This document shows, one piece after another, positions 1 to 6,201 of a stretch of DNA of 48,097 bases. The translations under genes and the position numbers were made by a program. The notes below the pieces were generated by a model, which searched no databases, was not told the origin of the DNA, and saw nothing but the letters and a program-made list of their open reading frames with translations. Location of the stretch: positions 1-48,097 of the forward strand of contig CANRFA010000003.1 of NCBI GenBank assembly GCA_947629775.1, read 5' to 3'. Numbering within the stretch: position 1 is the stretch's first letter; the number at the start of each line of letters is the position of its first letter. Source of the DNA: an uncultured Oscillospiraceae bacterium. GTDB taxonomy: Bacteria > Bacillota > Clostridia > Oscillospirales > Oscillospiraceae.

Positions 1-312
1 TTATTTCCGAGAGGCAGGTTTATAAAGTCTCAACTTTTTAGGCAAGTTTACCCTCTCTATGCAAAAAACGCGTATTGGAGTATAGAATGCAAGCTTCACT
101 GGCGACTGGATGTTGTTTATAACGAGGATGCCTGTAAGATGAAGAAGGGCCAGGCCGCGGAGGTCCTCAATGCGTTGCGGCAAATGTCTGGGAACCTTCT
201 GAAGACTACCGAAGCTTTAGCGAAGTACAGAAGCGAGAAGTCAAAGCGCAATCGCTGCGGATGGTTCAAGCCCTGTTTTGATGAGGTAGTGGCGAACGTA
301 ATGGTGGGCTGA
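1..312 (+). mobile_element. ISAs1-family transposase, C-terminal fragment
   Basis: Reading frame 1 is open from the window edge to a TGA at 310-312. From about base 73 it reads YWSIECKLHWRLDVVYNEDA and then KMKKGQAAEVLNALRQMSGN, which closely resembles the C-terminal end of ISAs1/H-repeat type DDE transposases (HWSIENxLHWxLDVxFxED, then NLLK). The first 20 or so codons do not look like the family, so the copy may be decayed or frameshifted upstream, or the rest may lie outside the window. No ISAs1-style terminal inverted repeat is visible after the stop. Base composition is more AT-rich than the chromosome to the right. It is probably an IS remnant and part of the foreign tract up to base 770. 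Confidence 0.75.
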
Positions 313-331
313 GGGCGGCCTATATGGGGTG

Positions 332-361
332 ATCACTTTGTTAAAAACTTAACGAAGTGAT
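332..361. other. Hairpin downstream of the transposase fragment
   Basis: ATCACTTTGTTAA and TTAACGAAGTGAT form 13-bp arms with one G-T type mismatch around a 4-base loop. There is no T-run on either side, so it is more likely a subterminal IS structure than a terminator. The rest of 313-482 is AT-rich with no credible gene. Confidence 0.5.
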
Positions 362-482
362 TGCCTCTCCGCGGGAATGGATGCCCCTTTTTCTATATAA
401 TATATAGCATAGCTTGTCATATTTGAAACAACAAGTAATTATAACATAGTACGTTGAACATCATATATTAAATATATATACT

Positions 483-520
483 TTATGGTTTTCAAAACCA
501 GATTCGTTGCAACGCCGTGG
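483..520 (+). repeat. 38-bp direct repeat, copy 1
   Basis: It is identical to 732-769 except for one base (G/A). It starts TTATGG, contains the perfect 15-bp palindrome TGGTTTTCAAAACCA at 486-500, and ends GCAACGCCGTGG. Both copies have the same orientation and follow AT-rich DNA carrying AACAT/ATGTT half-sites; unrelated sequence follows each copy. This is what a recombination site or a shared mobile-element end would look like. No recombinase gene is in the window. Confidence 0.9.
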
Positions 521-602
521 GGTACAGGCAGCTCTTAACTCGACGCGGTTCGTTGTTCGCTTCGTATTCCAGCAAGCGAGGAAGCAGTGGCTCACGTGAC
601 AT
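492..602 (-). CDS. Candidate 36-aa small protein ending inside the repeat
   Basis: An ATG at 602 is preceded by GAGGTG at a good ribosome-site distance. Further upstream is an extended -10 box TGGTATAAT (TATAAT at 627-622 on this strand). The frame reads MSREPLLPRLLEYEANNEPR and continues to a TGA at 492-494. Its last eight codons (TALQRIWF) lie inside the 38-bp repeat. I do not recognise the protein. It could be a true small gene, or the 5' end of a longer gene whose 3' part was replaced when the repeat arrived. Without homologues the choice is open. Confidence 0.4.
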   Translation of the reverse strand: MSREPLLPRLLEYEANNEPRRVKSCLYPTALQRIWF

Positions 603-621
603 GCTGATCACCTCGTATCTG

Positions 622-650
622 ATTATACCACCATCTTTTCTAAAATGGAA
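622..650 (-). promoter_or_regulatory. Extended -10 promoter for the 36-aa frame
   Basis: On the minus strand TATAAT (627-622) is preceded by TGG, giving an extended -10. The -35 position holds TTCCAT, a poor match. The predicted start near 615 leaves a leader of only about 13 bases before the ATG at 602. Confidence 0.45.
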
Positions 651-684
651 GAACTTTTTACGATATAAAATATTATATATTTAG

Positions 685-720
685 AACATCGTATGTTGTA
701 CATCCAACATCCTATGTTGG
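685..720. repeat. Two adjacent AACAT-N3-ATGTT inverted repeats
   Basis: 685-697 is AACAT-CGT-ATGTT. 704-720 is CCAACAT-CCT-ATGTTGG, a 7-bp arm palindrome. A degenerate copy of the same string lies left of repeat copy 1 (AACATAGTACGTTGAACATC begins near 442). Paired half-sites beside a direct repeat suggest protein binding sites, either recombinase or repressor. Confidence 0.6.
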
Positions 721-731
721 CAAATATACCA

Positions 732-769
732 TTATGGTTTTCAAAACCAGATTCATTGCAACGCCGTGG
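732..769 (+). repeat. 38-bp direct repeat, copy 2, at the gene junction
   Basis: Second copy of the 483-520 repeat, with its palindrome at 735-749. It abuts the surviving coding sequence of the solute-binding protein: recognisable homology to sugar-binding proteins starts at the very next codons (HLANIPLYYEYKDAGI). The repeat therefore marks the breakpoint of the rearrangement that removed the 5' half of that gene. Confidence 0.9.
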
Positions 770-1142
770 CCACCTGGCCAACATCCCCCTGTACTATGAG
801 TACAAGGACGCCGGCATCACCGTAGGCGCTCAGCCCGCCGAGATCACCGGCACCTATCTGGACAACTTCCGCAACATCTGGGATCTGTACATCACCGACA
901 CCGCCGCCAACCCCACCAGCCTCTCCTCCAGCACCGGCGACGAGTCCGAGGCCGAGTTCGGCCAGGGCAAGGCCGTGTTCTATCAGAACGGCGACTGGGA
1001 GTTCGCCAACCTGACCGGCGCCGACAAGGGCTTCAATCTGAGCCCCGATGATCTGGCCATGATCCCCATCTACTGCGGCGTGGCCGGCGAAGAGAAGGCC
1101 GGTCTGAACTGCGGCACCGAGAACTGCTGGGCCATCAACGCC

Positions 1143-1195
1143 AAGGCCTCCGAAGAGAACATCAAGGCCTCCGAAGAGAACATCAAGGCCTCCGA
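1143..1195 (+). repeat. 21-bp in-frame tandem duplication
   Basis: AAGGCCTCCGAAGAGAACAT (plus C) occurs at 1143-1163 and again at 1164-1184, and its first 11 bases recur at 1185-1195. The product reads KASEENI-KASEENI-KASED. Related binding proteins usually have a single such turn before the DFLxWxVTSDEGT helix, so one copy appears to be an extra heptad. Confidence 0.85.
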
Positions 1196-1521
1196 GGACT
1201 TCCTGTACTGGCTGGTCACTTCTGACGAAGGCACCACCATGCTGGCCGAACAGTTCAGCGGCATCCCCTTCAAGGGCGCCAAGGACTCCACCAACGTGTT
1301 CGGCGCTGACGCCGCCGAGTACGCCTCCGCCGGCAACTACACCATGTTCTGGGCCTTCAACGACACCCCCAACGTGGACAGCTGGCGCGCCACCGTGGTC
1401 ACCGCTCTGACCGCTTATTCCGCCGATCCCACCGACGCCAACTGGGATCAGGTCAAGACCGCCTTCGTCGACGGCTGGGCCTATGAGTATGGCGTTGTGA
1501 ACGGCTGATCGTTCCGCCCAT

Positions 1522-1549
1522 GAGGGCGGGCCCCGGGTCCGCCCTCTTT
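1522..1549 (+). terminator. Hairpin after the binding-protein gene
   Basis: GAGGGCGG (1522-1529) pairs with CCGCCCTC (1539-1546), followed by TTTA. It lies between the binding-protein stop and the permease start and fits a leaky terminator or mRNA-stabilising stem that keeps binding-protein mRNA in excess over permease mRNA. Confidence 0.6.
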
Positions 1550-1552
1550 ATC

Positions 1553-1591
1553 ACCGCCCGCCCGGAATGTCCCCTTCCCGGTGCGGGCGGT
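1553..1591 (+). terminator. Second hairpin before the permease gene
   Basis: ACCGCCCGC (1553-1561) pairs with GCGGGCGGT (1583-1591), 4 bases beyond the first stem-loop. It has only a weak TCCTCTTTCC tail. The tandem arrangement supports partial termination between genes. Confidence 0.5.
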
Positions 1592-1619
1592 CCTCTTTCC
1601 TGAAGGGAGTGAACACCAA

Positions 1620-2537
1620 ATGAAAAAAAAGAAAAAGACCTACGACGGCACCTCCGTCAACTGCTGGCTGGTCCGACGGCCCATTCAGCGCTGGTTTCCT
1701 CTGTTCATCCTGCCCACCTTTCTCTGCTTCCTGATCGGCTTCGTCTGGCCCTTCCTGCAGGGACTCTACCTCTCGTTCTGCAGCTTCAACACGCCCACGG
1801 ACGCCAAGTGGGTCAACTTCGACAACTACATCAAGGCCTTCAAGGACGCCAGCTTCGTCCACGCCTTCAAGAACACCGCCGCCTTCGCCGTGGTCTCCAT
1901 CGTCGTCATCAACGTGATCGCCTTCTTCATCGCTTACGCCCTGACCCAGAAGATGCGGGGGGCCAACCTGTTCCGCACGGTCTTCTTCATGCCCAACCTG
2001 ATCGGCGGCGTGGTGTTGGGCTACATCTGGTCCATCATTTTCGACGCCATCCTCAAGGGCTACAGCACCTACCTGACCGCCAACGCCACCTACGGCTTCT
2101 GGGGTCTCGTGATTCTGGTGGCCTGGCAGCAGATCGGGTACATGATGATCATCTATATTGCGGGCCTGCAGGCGGTGCCGGGGGAGATCATCGAGTCGGC
2201 CCGCATCGACGGCGCCAGCGGCTGGCAGACCCTGATCCACATCACGATCCCCAACATCATGCCCTCCATCACGATCTGCACGTTCCTGACCCTGACCAAC
2301 TCCTTCAAGATGTTCGACCAGAACCTGGCCCTCACCGGCGGCGCTCCCTCCGTGATGATGGAAGGAGCCAAGGTCAACATGACGGAACTTCTGGCTCTCA
2401 ATATCTACTCCACCTATAACATCAGCCGGAACTACCACGGCGTCGCCCAGGCCAAGGCCGTGATCTTCTTCCTGCTGGTGGCCGTACTGGCCATCGCCCA
2501 GCTGACCGCGACCCGCAGCAAGGAGGTGCAGCAATGA
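1620..2537 (+). CDS. Sugar ABC transporter permease (MalF type)
   Basis: Inner permease half of a CUT1-type carbohydrate importer. It has about 305 residues, with a Lys-rich cytoplasmic start (MKKKKKTYDG), six predicted membrane segments and the EAA loop ESARIDGASGWQ near residue 190 that docks the ATPase. The ATG at 1620 is chosen over an in-frame ATG at 1581 because GGGAG sits 8 bases upstream and the shorter protein starts like its relatives. Its stop overlaps the next permease start as ATGA. No ATP-binding subunit is encoded here, so it presumably shares a MsmK/MsiK-type ATPase made elsewhere (inference). Confidence 0.93.
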   Translation: MKKKKKTYDGTSVNCWLVRRPIQRWFPLFILPTFLCFLIGFVWPFLQGLYLSFCSFNTPTDAKWVNFDNYIKAFKDASFVHAFKNTAAFAVVSIVVINVIAFFIAYALTQKMRGANLFRTVFFMPNLIGGVVLGYIWSIIFDAILKGYSTYLTANATYGFWGLVILVAWQQIGYMMIIYIAGLQAVPGEIIESARIDGASGWQTLIHITIPNIMPSITICTFLTLTNSFKMFDQNLALTGGAPSVMMEGAKVNMTELLALNIYSTYNISRNYHGVAQAKAVIFFLLVAVLAIAQLTATRSKEVQQ

Positions 2538-3388
2538 AACACAGAAAATCCGAATACACCACCTTCAGCCGGATCCTCACCGTCGTTTTCATCCTTCTGT
2601 GCCTGGTGTGGATCATGCCCATCGTGGAGGTCTTCATCAACTCCCTGAAGAGCAACGCCGCCATCAACCTCAACGCCTTCTCTCTGCCGGACGCCGAGAG
2701 CTTCGTGGGCCTGGACAACTTCAAAAAGGGCGTCACCTTCGGTAACTACCCCTTCTTCAAGTCCGCCGCCTACAGCGTGATCATCACGGTGCTCTCCGTG
2801 ACCCTGATCCTGCTCTTCACCTCCATGAGCGCCTGGTACATCGCCCGGGTCAACTCGAAGTTCTCCAAATTCTTCTACTACCTGTGCCTGTTCTCCATGA
2901 TCGTGCCCTTCCAGATGGTGATGTTCACCCTCACCTTCACCGCGGACCGTCTGAAGCTGAACACCCCCTGGACGATCCCCATCGTCTATCTCGGGTTCGG
3001 GGCCGGGCTTGCCATCTTCATGTTCGTGGGCTTTATCAAGGGGCTTCCCCTGGAAATTGAGGAGGCGGCGGCCATCGACGGCTGCGGCCCGGTGCGCACC
3101 TTCTTCCTCGTGGTGCTCCCCATGCTCAAGCCCACCCTGATCTCCGTGGGTATCCTGGAGACCATGTGGGTGTGGAACGACTATCTGCTGCCCTACCTGG
3201 TCATGGACGTCAACGAATACAAGACGATCCCCATCCACATCCAGTACCTGAAAGGCAGCTATGGCAGCGTGGATCTGGGGGCCTCCATGGCCGTCATCCT
3301 GCTGAGCATCATCCCCATCATCATTGTCTACATCTTCTGCCAGAAGTACATCATCAAGGGCGTAGCGGCCAGCGCGGTGAAGGGCTGA
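2534..3388 (+). CDS. Sugar ABC transporter permease (MalG type)
   Basis: Second permease of the importer, 284 residues with six membrane segments. The EAA loop EEAAAIDGCGPVRTFF lies near residue 175, and the C-terminus QKYIIKGVAASAVKG is typical of MalG/MsmG proteins. The start codon overlaps the MalF stop (ATGA) and AGGAGG at 2521-2526 is inside the previous gene, so the two are translationally coupled. It forms the membrane channel with the preceding permease. The glucanotransferase downstream points to malto-oligosaccharides as substrate, but the family alone does not prove it. Confidence 0.93.
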   Translation: MKHRKSEYTTFSRILTVVFILLCLVWIMPIVEVFINSLKSNAAINLNAFSLPDAESFVGLDNFKKGVTFGNYPFFKSAAYSVIITVLSVTLILLFTSMSAWYIARVNSKFSKFFYYLCLFSMIVPFQMVMFTLTFTADRLKLNTPWTIPIVYLGFGAGLAIFMFVGFIKGLPLEIEEAAAIDGCGPVRTFFLVVLPMLKPTLISVGILETMWVWNDYLLPYLVMDVNEYKTIPIHIQYLKGSYGSVDLGASMAVILLSIIPIIIVYIFCQKYIIKGVAASAVKG

Positions 3389-3396
3389 AAAATCCC

Positions 3397-3425
3397 GTGA
3401 CAAAACTGCTCCGCCGTGGTAAGAT
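3397..3425 (+). promoter_or_regulatory. Internal promoter for the LacI-family gene
   Basis: GTGACA (3397-3402), 17-base spacer ending TGG, TAAGAT (3420-3425). It lies just after the permease stop, 35 bases before the regulator start, so the regulator and glucanotransferase can be transcribed apart from the transporter. Confidence 0.55.
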
Positions 3426-3459
3426 TCGATGAGTTTTCTGCGGTAAAGGAGAGTTTTCC

Positions 3460-4476
3460 ATGACCATTCGAGACGTAGCCGAGCGCACCGGCTATGCCAT
3501 TGGAACCGTTTCCCGGGCCCTGAACAACAGCCCCGGCGTCAGCGAGGCCACCAGGAAGTACATCCTGGAGGTCGTGAAGGAGATGGGGTTCCAGCCCAAT
3601 TCCAACGCCCGCCAGCTCAAGCAGCGGGACCGCCAGGGGTACAGCATTATCGTCAAGGGAACCAAGAACCGTCTCTTCGCCGTGATCGTCGAACAGATGC
3701 AGAATCTCCTGAAGCAGTCCAACAAGCCGGTCTCGCCCTACTACGTGGACGAGGACGCCGACGAAGTGGAGCTGGCCCTCCAGGTGTGCCACAACCAGAA
3801 GCCTCTTGGCATGCTGTTCCTGGGCGGCAACGCGCGCAACTTTGCGGAGCGCTTCGCAAAACTCACCTGCCCCAGCGTGCTGGTCACCACCCGGGCGGAC
3901 ACCTTCGGCTTTTCCAATCTCTCCAGCGTCTCCACCGACGACGTGGAAGGCGCCGAGCGGGCCATGGGACATCTTCTGGACGCCGGCCACCGGCAGGTGG
4001 GCATCATCGCCGGGACCGACGCCTTTACCCCCCAGGGCTTCAGCAATACCAGCTATCTGCGCATGAACGGTTGCCGGAACGCCTTCCTGCGAAGGGGAAT
4101 CCCCTTCCAGCCCGAGGAGCAGACCGTCTGCGCCCGTTTCTCCCTGCAGGGCGGATATGAGGGAGCCAGCGCCCTTCTGGAGCGGCTTCCCCACCTGACC
4201 GCCATTCTCGCCATGTCGGACATCATGGCGATCGGCGCCCTGCGGGCCATCCACGACCGGGGCCTCCGGGTTCCGGACGACATTTCCCTTATCGGCTACG
4301 ACGGCATCGAACAGGCCGCCTACTGCATCCCCCGCCTCACCACCATCCGCCAGGACGCGGAGCAGCTGGCCAGACGCAGTCTGGATATTCTGCTGCAGCA
4401 GGTGGAGGACGGCACCATCGTCCACGAAATCGTTCCCTTCCAGCTCGTGGAAGGAGAAAGCGTGCGCTCCCTCTGA
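3460..4476 (+). CDS. LacI-family transcriptional regulator
   Basis: The 338-residue protein has the LacI helix-turn-helix at residues 2-25 (TIRDVAERTGYAIGTVSRAL), a hinge helix region (PNSNARQLKQ), and a periplasmic-binding-protein-like sensor domain from about residue 62, including AMSDIMAIGALRAIHDRGLR and the ISLIGYDGIE strand seen in sugar-responsive members. AAAGGAG precedes the ATG. Placed between the permeases and malQ, it most likely represses the sugar uptake operon until the sugar is bound. No obvious palindromic operator was found at its own promoter. Confidence 0.93.
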   Translation: MTIRDVAERTGYAIGTVSRALNNSPGVSEATRKYILEVVKEMGFQPNSNARQLKQRDRQGYSIIVKGTKNRLFAVIVEQMQNLLKQSNKPVSPYYVDEDADEVELALQVCHNQKPLGMLFLGGNARNFAERFAKLTCPSVLVTTRADTFGFSNLSSVSTDDVEGAERAMGHLLDAGHRQVGIIAGTDAFTPQGFSNTSYLRMNGCRNAFLRRGIPFQPEEQTVCARFSLQGGYEGASALLERLPHLTAILAMSDIMAIGALRAIHDRGLRVPDDISLIGYDGIEQAAYCIPRLTTIRQDAEQLARRSLDILLQQVEDGTIVHEIVPFQLVEGESVRSL

Positions 4477-4553
4477 GCGAGGGAAGGCGGCCCTGCCGTC
4501 TGCGGAGTCTCCCCGACCGGGGCCGGCTCCACCCCTTTCGACAGGAGTTACCC

Positions 4554-6062
4554 ATGTTTTTACAACGAACCAGCGGCATTCTGATGCATCTCACCAGCCT
4601 GCCCTCGCCCTACGGCATCGGGACCATGGGGCAGGCCGCCCGGGACTTCGCCGCGTTCCTCGCCCGCAGCGGGCAGCGCTGGTGGCAGATCCTGCCCATC
4701 GGCCCCACCAGCTACGGGGACTCCCCCTACCAGAGCTTCTCCACCTTCGCTGGAAACCCCTATCTCATCGATCTGGATGACCTGGTGGCGGAGGGGCTTC
4801 TGGAGCGGGAGGATCTGGAGGGCGTCTTCTGGGGCGCGGATCCGACCCGGGTGGATTTCGGACTTCTCTACCGGGTCCGGTTCCCCGTCCTGCGCAAAGC
4901 CGCCCGGCGCCTGCTGCAAAGCCCGCCGGAGGACTGGTCCTCCTTCCTTCGGGAAATGGAGGACTGGCTGGGGGACTACGCCCTCTTCATGGCCATCAAG
5001 GACGAAAACGAAGGCCACCCCTGGTGGGACTGGCCCGAGGAACTTCGCCGCCGGCAGCCGGAGGCCCTGGACCGGGCCCGGGCGCGCCTGGCGGTCGACG
5101 TCGCCTTCTGGGAAGCGGCGCAGTACCTCTTCTTCCGCCAGTGGCGCGCCCTGAAGGACTACGTCAACCGGCTGGGCGTGCTGTTCATCGGGGACCTGCC
5201 CATCTATGTGGCGGAGGACTCCGCGGACGTCTGGGCCGCCACAGACCAGTTCCAGCTGGACGGGCGCCTGCGCCCCATCGAGGTCGCCGGCTGTCCCCCG
5301 GACGCCTTCGCCGCGGACGGCCAGCTCTGGGGCAATCCCCTCTTTGACTGGGACGCCATGGAGGCGGACGGCTTCTCCTGGTGGATCCGCCGCATCGACC
5401 GCCAGCGGGCCTTCTACGACCTGCTGCGCATCGACCACTTCCGGGGACTGGAGAGCTACTACGCCATCCCCTTCGGCAACGCCACCGCTCACGGCGGACG
5501 CTGGCGCAAGGGCCCCGGTATGAAGCTCTTCCGGGCCGTGGAACAGGCTCTGGGTCCCCAGAACCTGATCGCCGAGGACCTGGGCTACGTGACCAAAGAG
5601 GTCCGGCAGCTGCTGCGGGACTCCGGCTACCCCGGCATCAAGGTCCTGCAGTTCGCCTTTGATACCCGGGAGAGCGGAGACTACCTGCCCCACAACTACG
5701 ACCGCCACTGCGTGGTCTATGTGGGCACCCACGACAACGACACCGCCCTGGGCTGGCTGAATTCCGTGGCCCCGGAGGACCGGGCCTACGCCGTCGACTA
5801 CCTGAAGCTCACCGAGGCGGAGAGCCTCCACTGGGGTCTCATGCGGGGCGCCTGGAGCACCACCGCCGAACTGGTGGTAGTACAGGCCCAGGACCTGCTG
5901 GGACTCGGCAGCGACTGCCGAATGAACATCCCTTCCACCGTGGGCTGCAACTGGCTCTGGCGGGCTCTGCCGGGGGTCTTTACCCCGGAACTCTCCGCCA
6001 GACTCTACCACGAAACGAAACTGTACCAGCGGCTTCCGGGACAGGCCCCCTCCCCGTCGTAA
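4554..6062 (+). CDS. malQ: 4-alpha-glucanotransferase (GH77, amylomaltase)
   Basis: Disproportionates malto-oligosaccharides in the cytoplasm by transferring alpha-1,4-glucan segments. The 502-residue length is normal for the family. The start MFLQRTSGILMHLTSLPSPY is characteristic. The GH77 catalytic motifs are present: RIDHFRGL (nucleophile Asp near residue 293), IAEDLGYV (acid/base Glu near 340) and GTHDNDT (third Asp near 391). GACAGGAG lies upstream of the ATG. It is last in the sugar locus and supports malto-oligosaccharide use, probably together with a maltodextrin phosphorylase encoded elsewhere. Confidence 0.97.
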   Translation: MFLQRTSGILMHLTSLPSPYGIGTMGQAARDFAAFLARSGQRWWQILPIGPTSYGDSPYQSFSTFAGNPYLIDLDDLVAEGLLEREDLEGVFWGADPTRVDFGLLYRVRFPVLRKAARRLLQSPPEDWSSFLREMEDWLGDYALFMAIKDENEGHPWWDWPEELRRRQPEALDRARARLAVDVAFWEAAQYLFFRQWRALKDYVNRLGVLFIGDLPIYVAEDSADVWAATDQFQLDGRLRPIEVAGCPPDAFAADGQLWGNPLFDWDAMEADGFSWWIRRIDRQRAFYDLLRIDHFRGLESYYAIPFGNATAHGGRWRKGPGMKLFRAVEQALGPQNLIAEDLGYVTKEVRQLLRDSGYPGIKVLQFAFDTRESGDYLPHNYDRHCVVYVGTHDNDTALGWLNSVAPEDRAYAVDYLKLTEAESLHWGLMRGAWSTTAELVVVQAQDLLGLGSDCRMNIPSTVGCNWLWRALPGVFTPELSARLYHETKLYQRLPGQAPSPS

Positions 6063-6095
6063 GGCGGGACCCACGCATCAGACCGAATGAAACAG

Positions 6096-6126
6096 CGGGA
6101 GAGAATCCGAAGATTCTCTCCCGTTT
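6096..6126. terminator. Terminator hairpin between convergent genes
   Basis: CGGGAGAGAATC and GATTCTCTCCCG form a perfect 12-bp stem with a 4-base loop, followed on the plus strand by TTTCTG. It ends malQ and could also serve the minus-strand gene ending at 6202. The remaining bases up to 6201 show nothing else. Confidence 0.8.
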
Positions 6127-6201
6127 CTGCTGTCTGCGGGCAGGTCGTGCCTCTTCCGCAGATATTTTATTTCTGTATGGAAGCCCTGGCAGGAGCCCGG
6201 A

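Larger units (their letters stand above)
693..1508 (+). pseudogene. Sugar ABC transporter solute-binding protein, 5'-truncated
   Basis: From about base 770 the frame encodes the C-terminal 60 percent of a family 1 (maltose/oligosaccharide type) extracellular binding protein: a YLDNFRNIWDLY region, GKAVFYQNGDWEFANL, a GTENCWAINAKAS loop and DFLYWLVTSDEGT, ending at TGA 1506-1508. The signal peptide, lipobox and N-terminal lobe are missing. The frame stays open leftwards to an ATG at 693, but those 26 codons come from the AT-rich scar and neither ATG (693, 714) has a ribosome site, so a secreted functional product is unlikely. It precedes two matching permeases. Codon use from 770 on matches the downstream genes, so the gene was native and was broken by the rearrangement, or an assembly junction falls here. 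Confidence 0.75.

Noticed and set aside
1-183. 60-codon minus-strand frame at the left edge
   Set aside because: It lies opposite the transposase fragment and has no ribosome site or recognisable protein features.
486-500. TGGTTTTCAAAACCA resembles the anticodon arm of tRNA-Sec (loop with TCA)
   Set aside because: No acceptor, D or T arm can be folded around either copy, so it is not a tRNA gene. A tRNA-derived attachment core remains possible but unproven.
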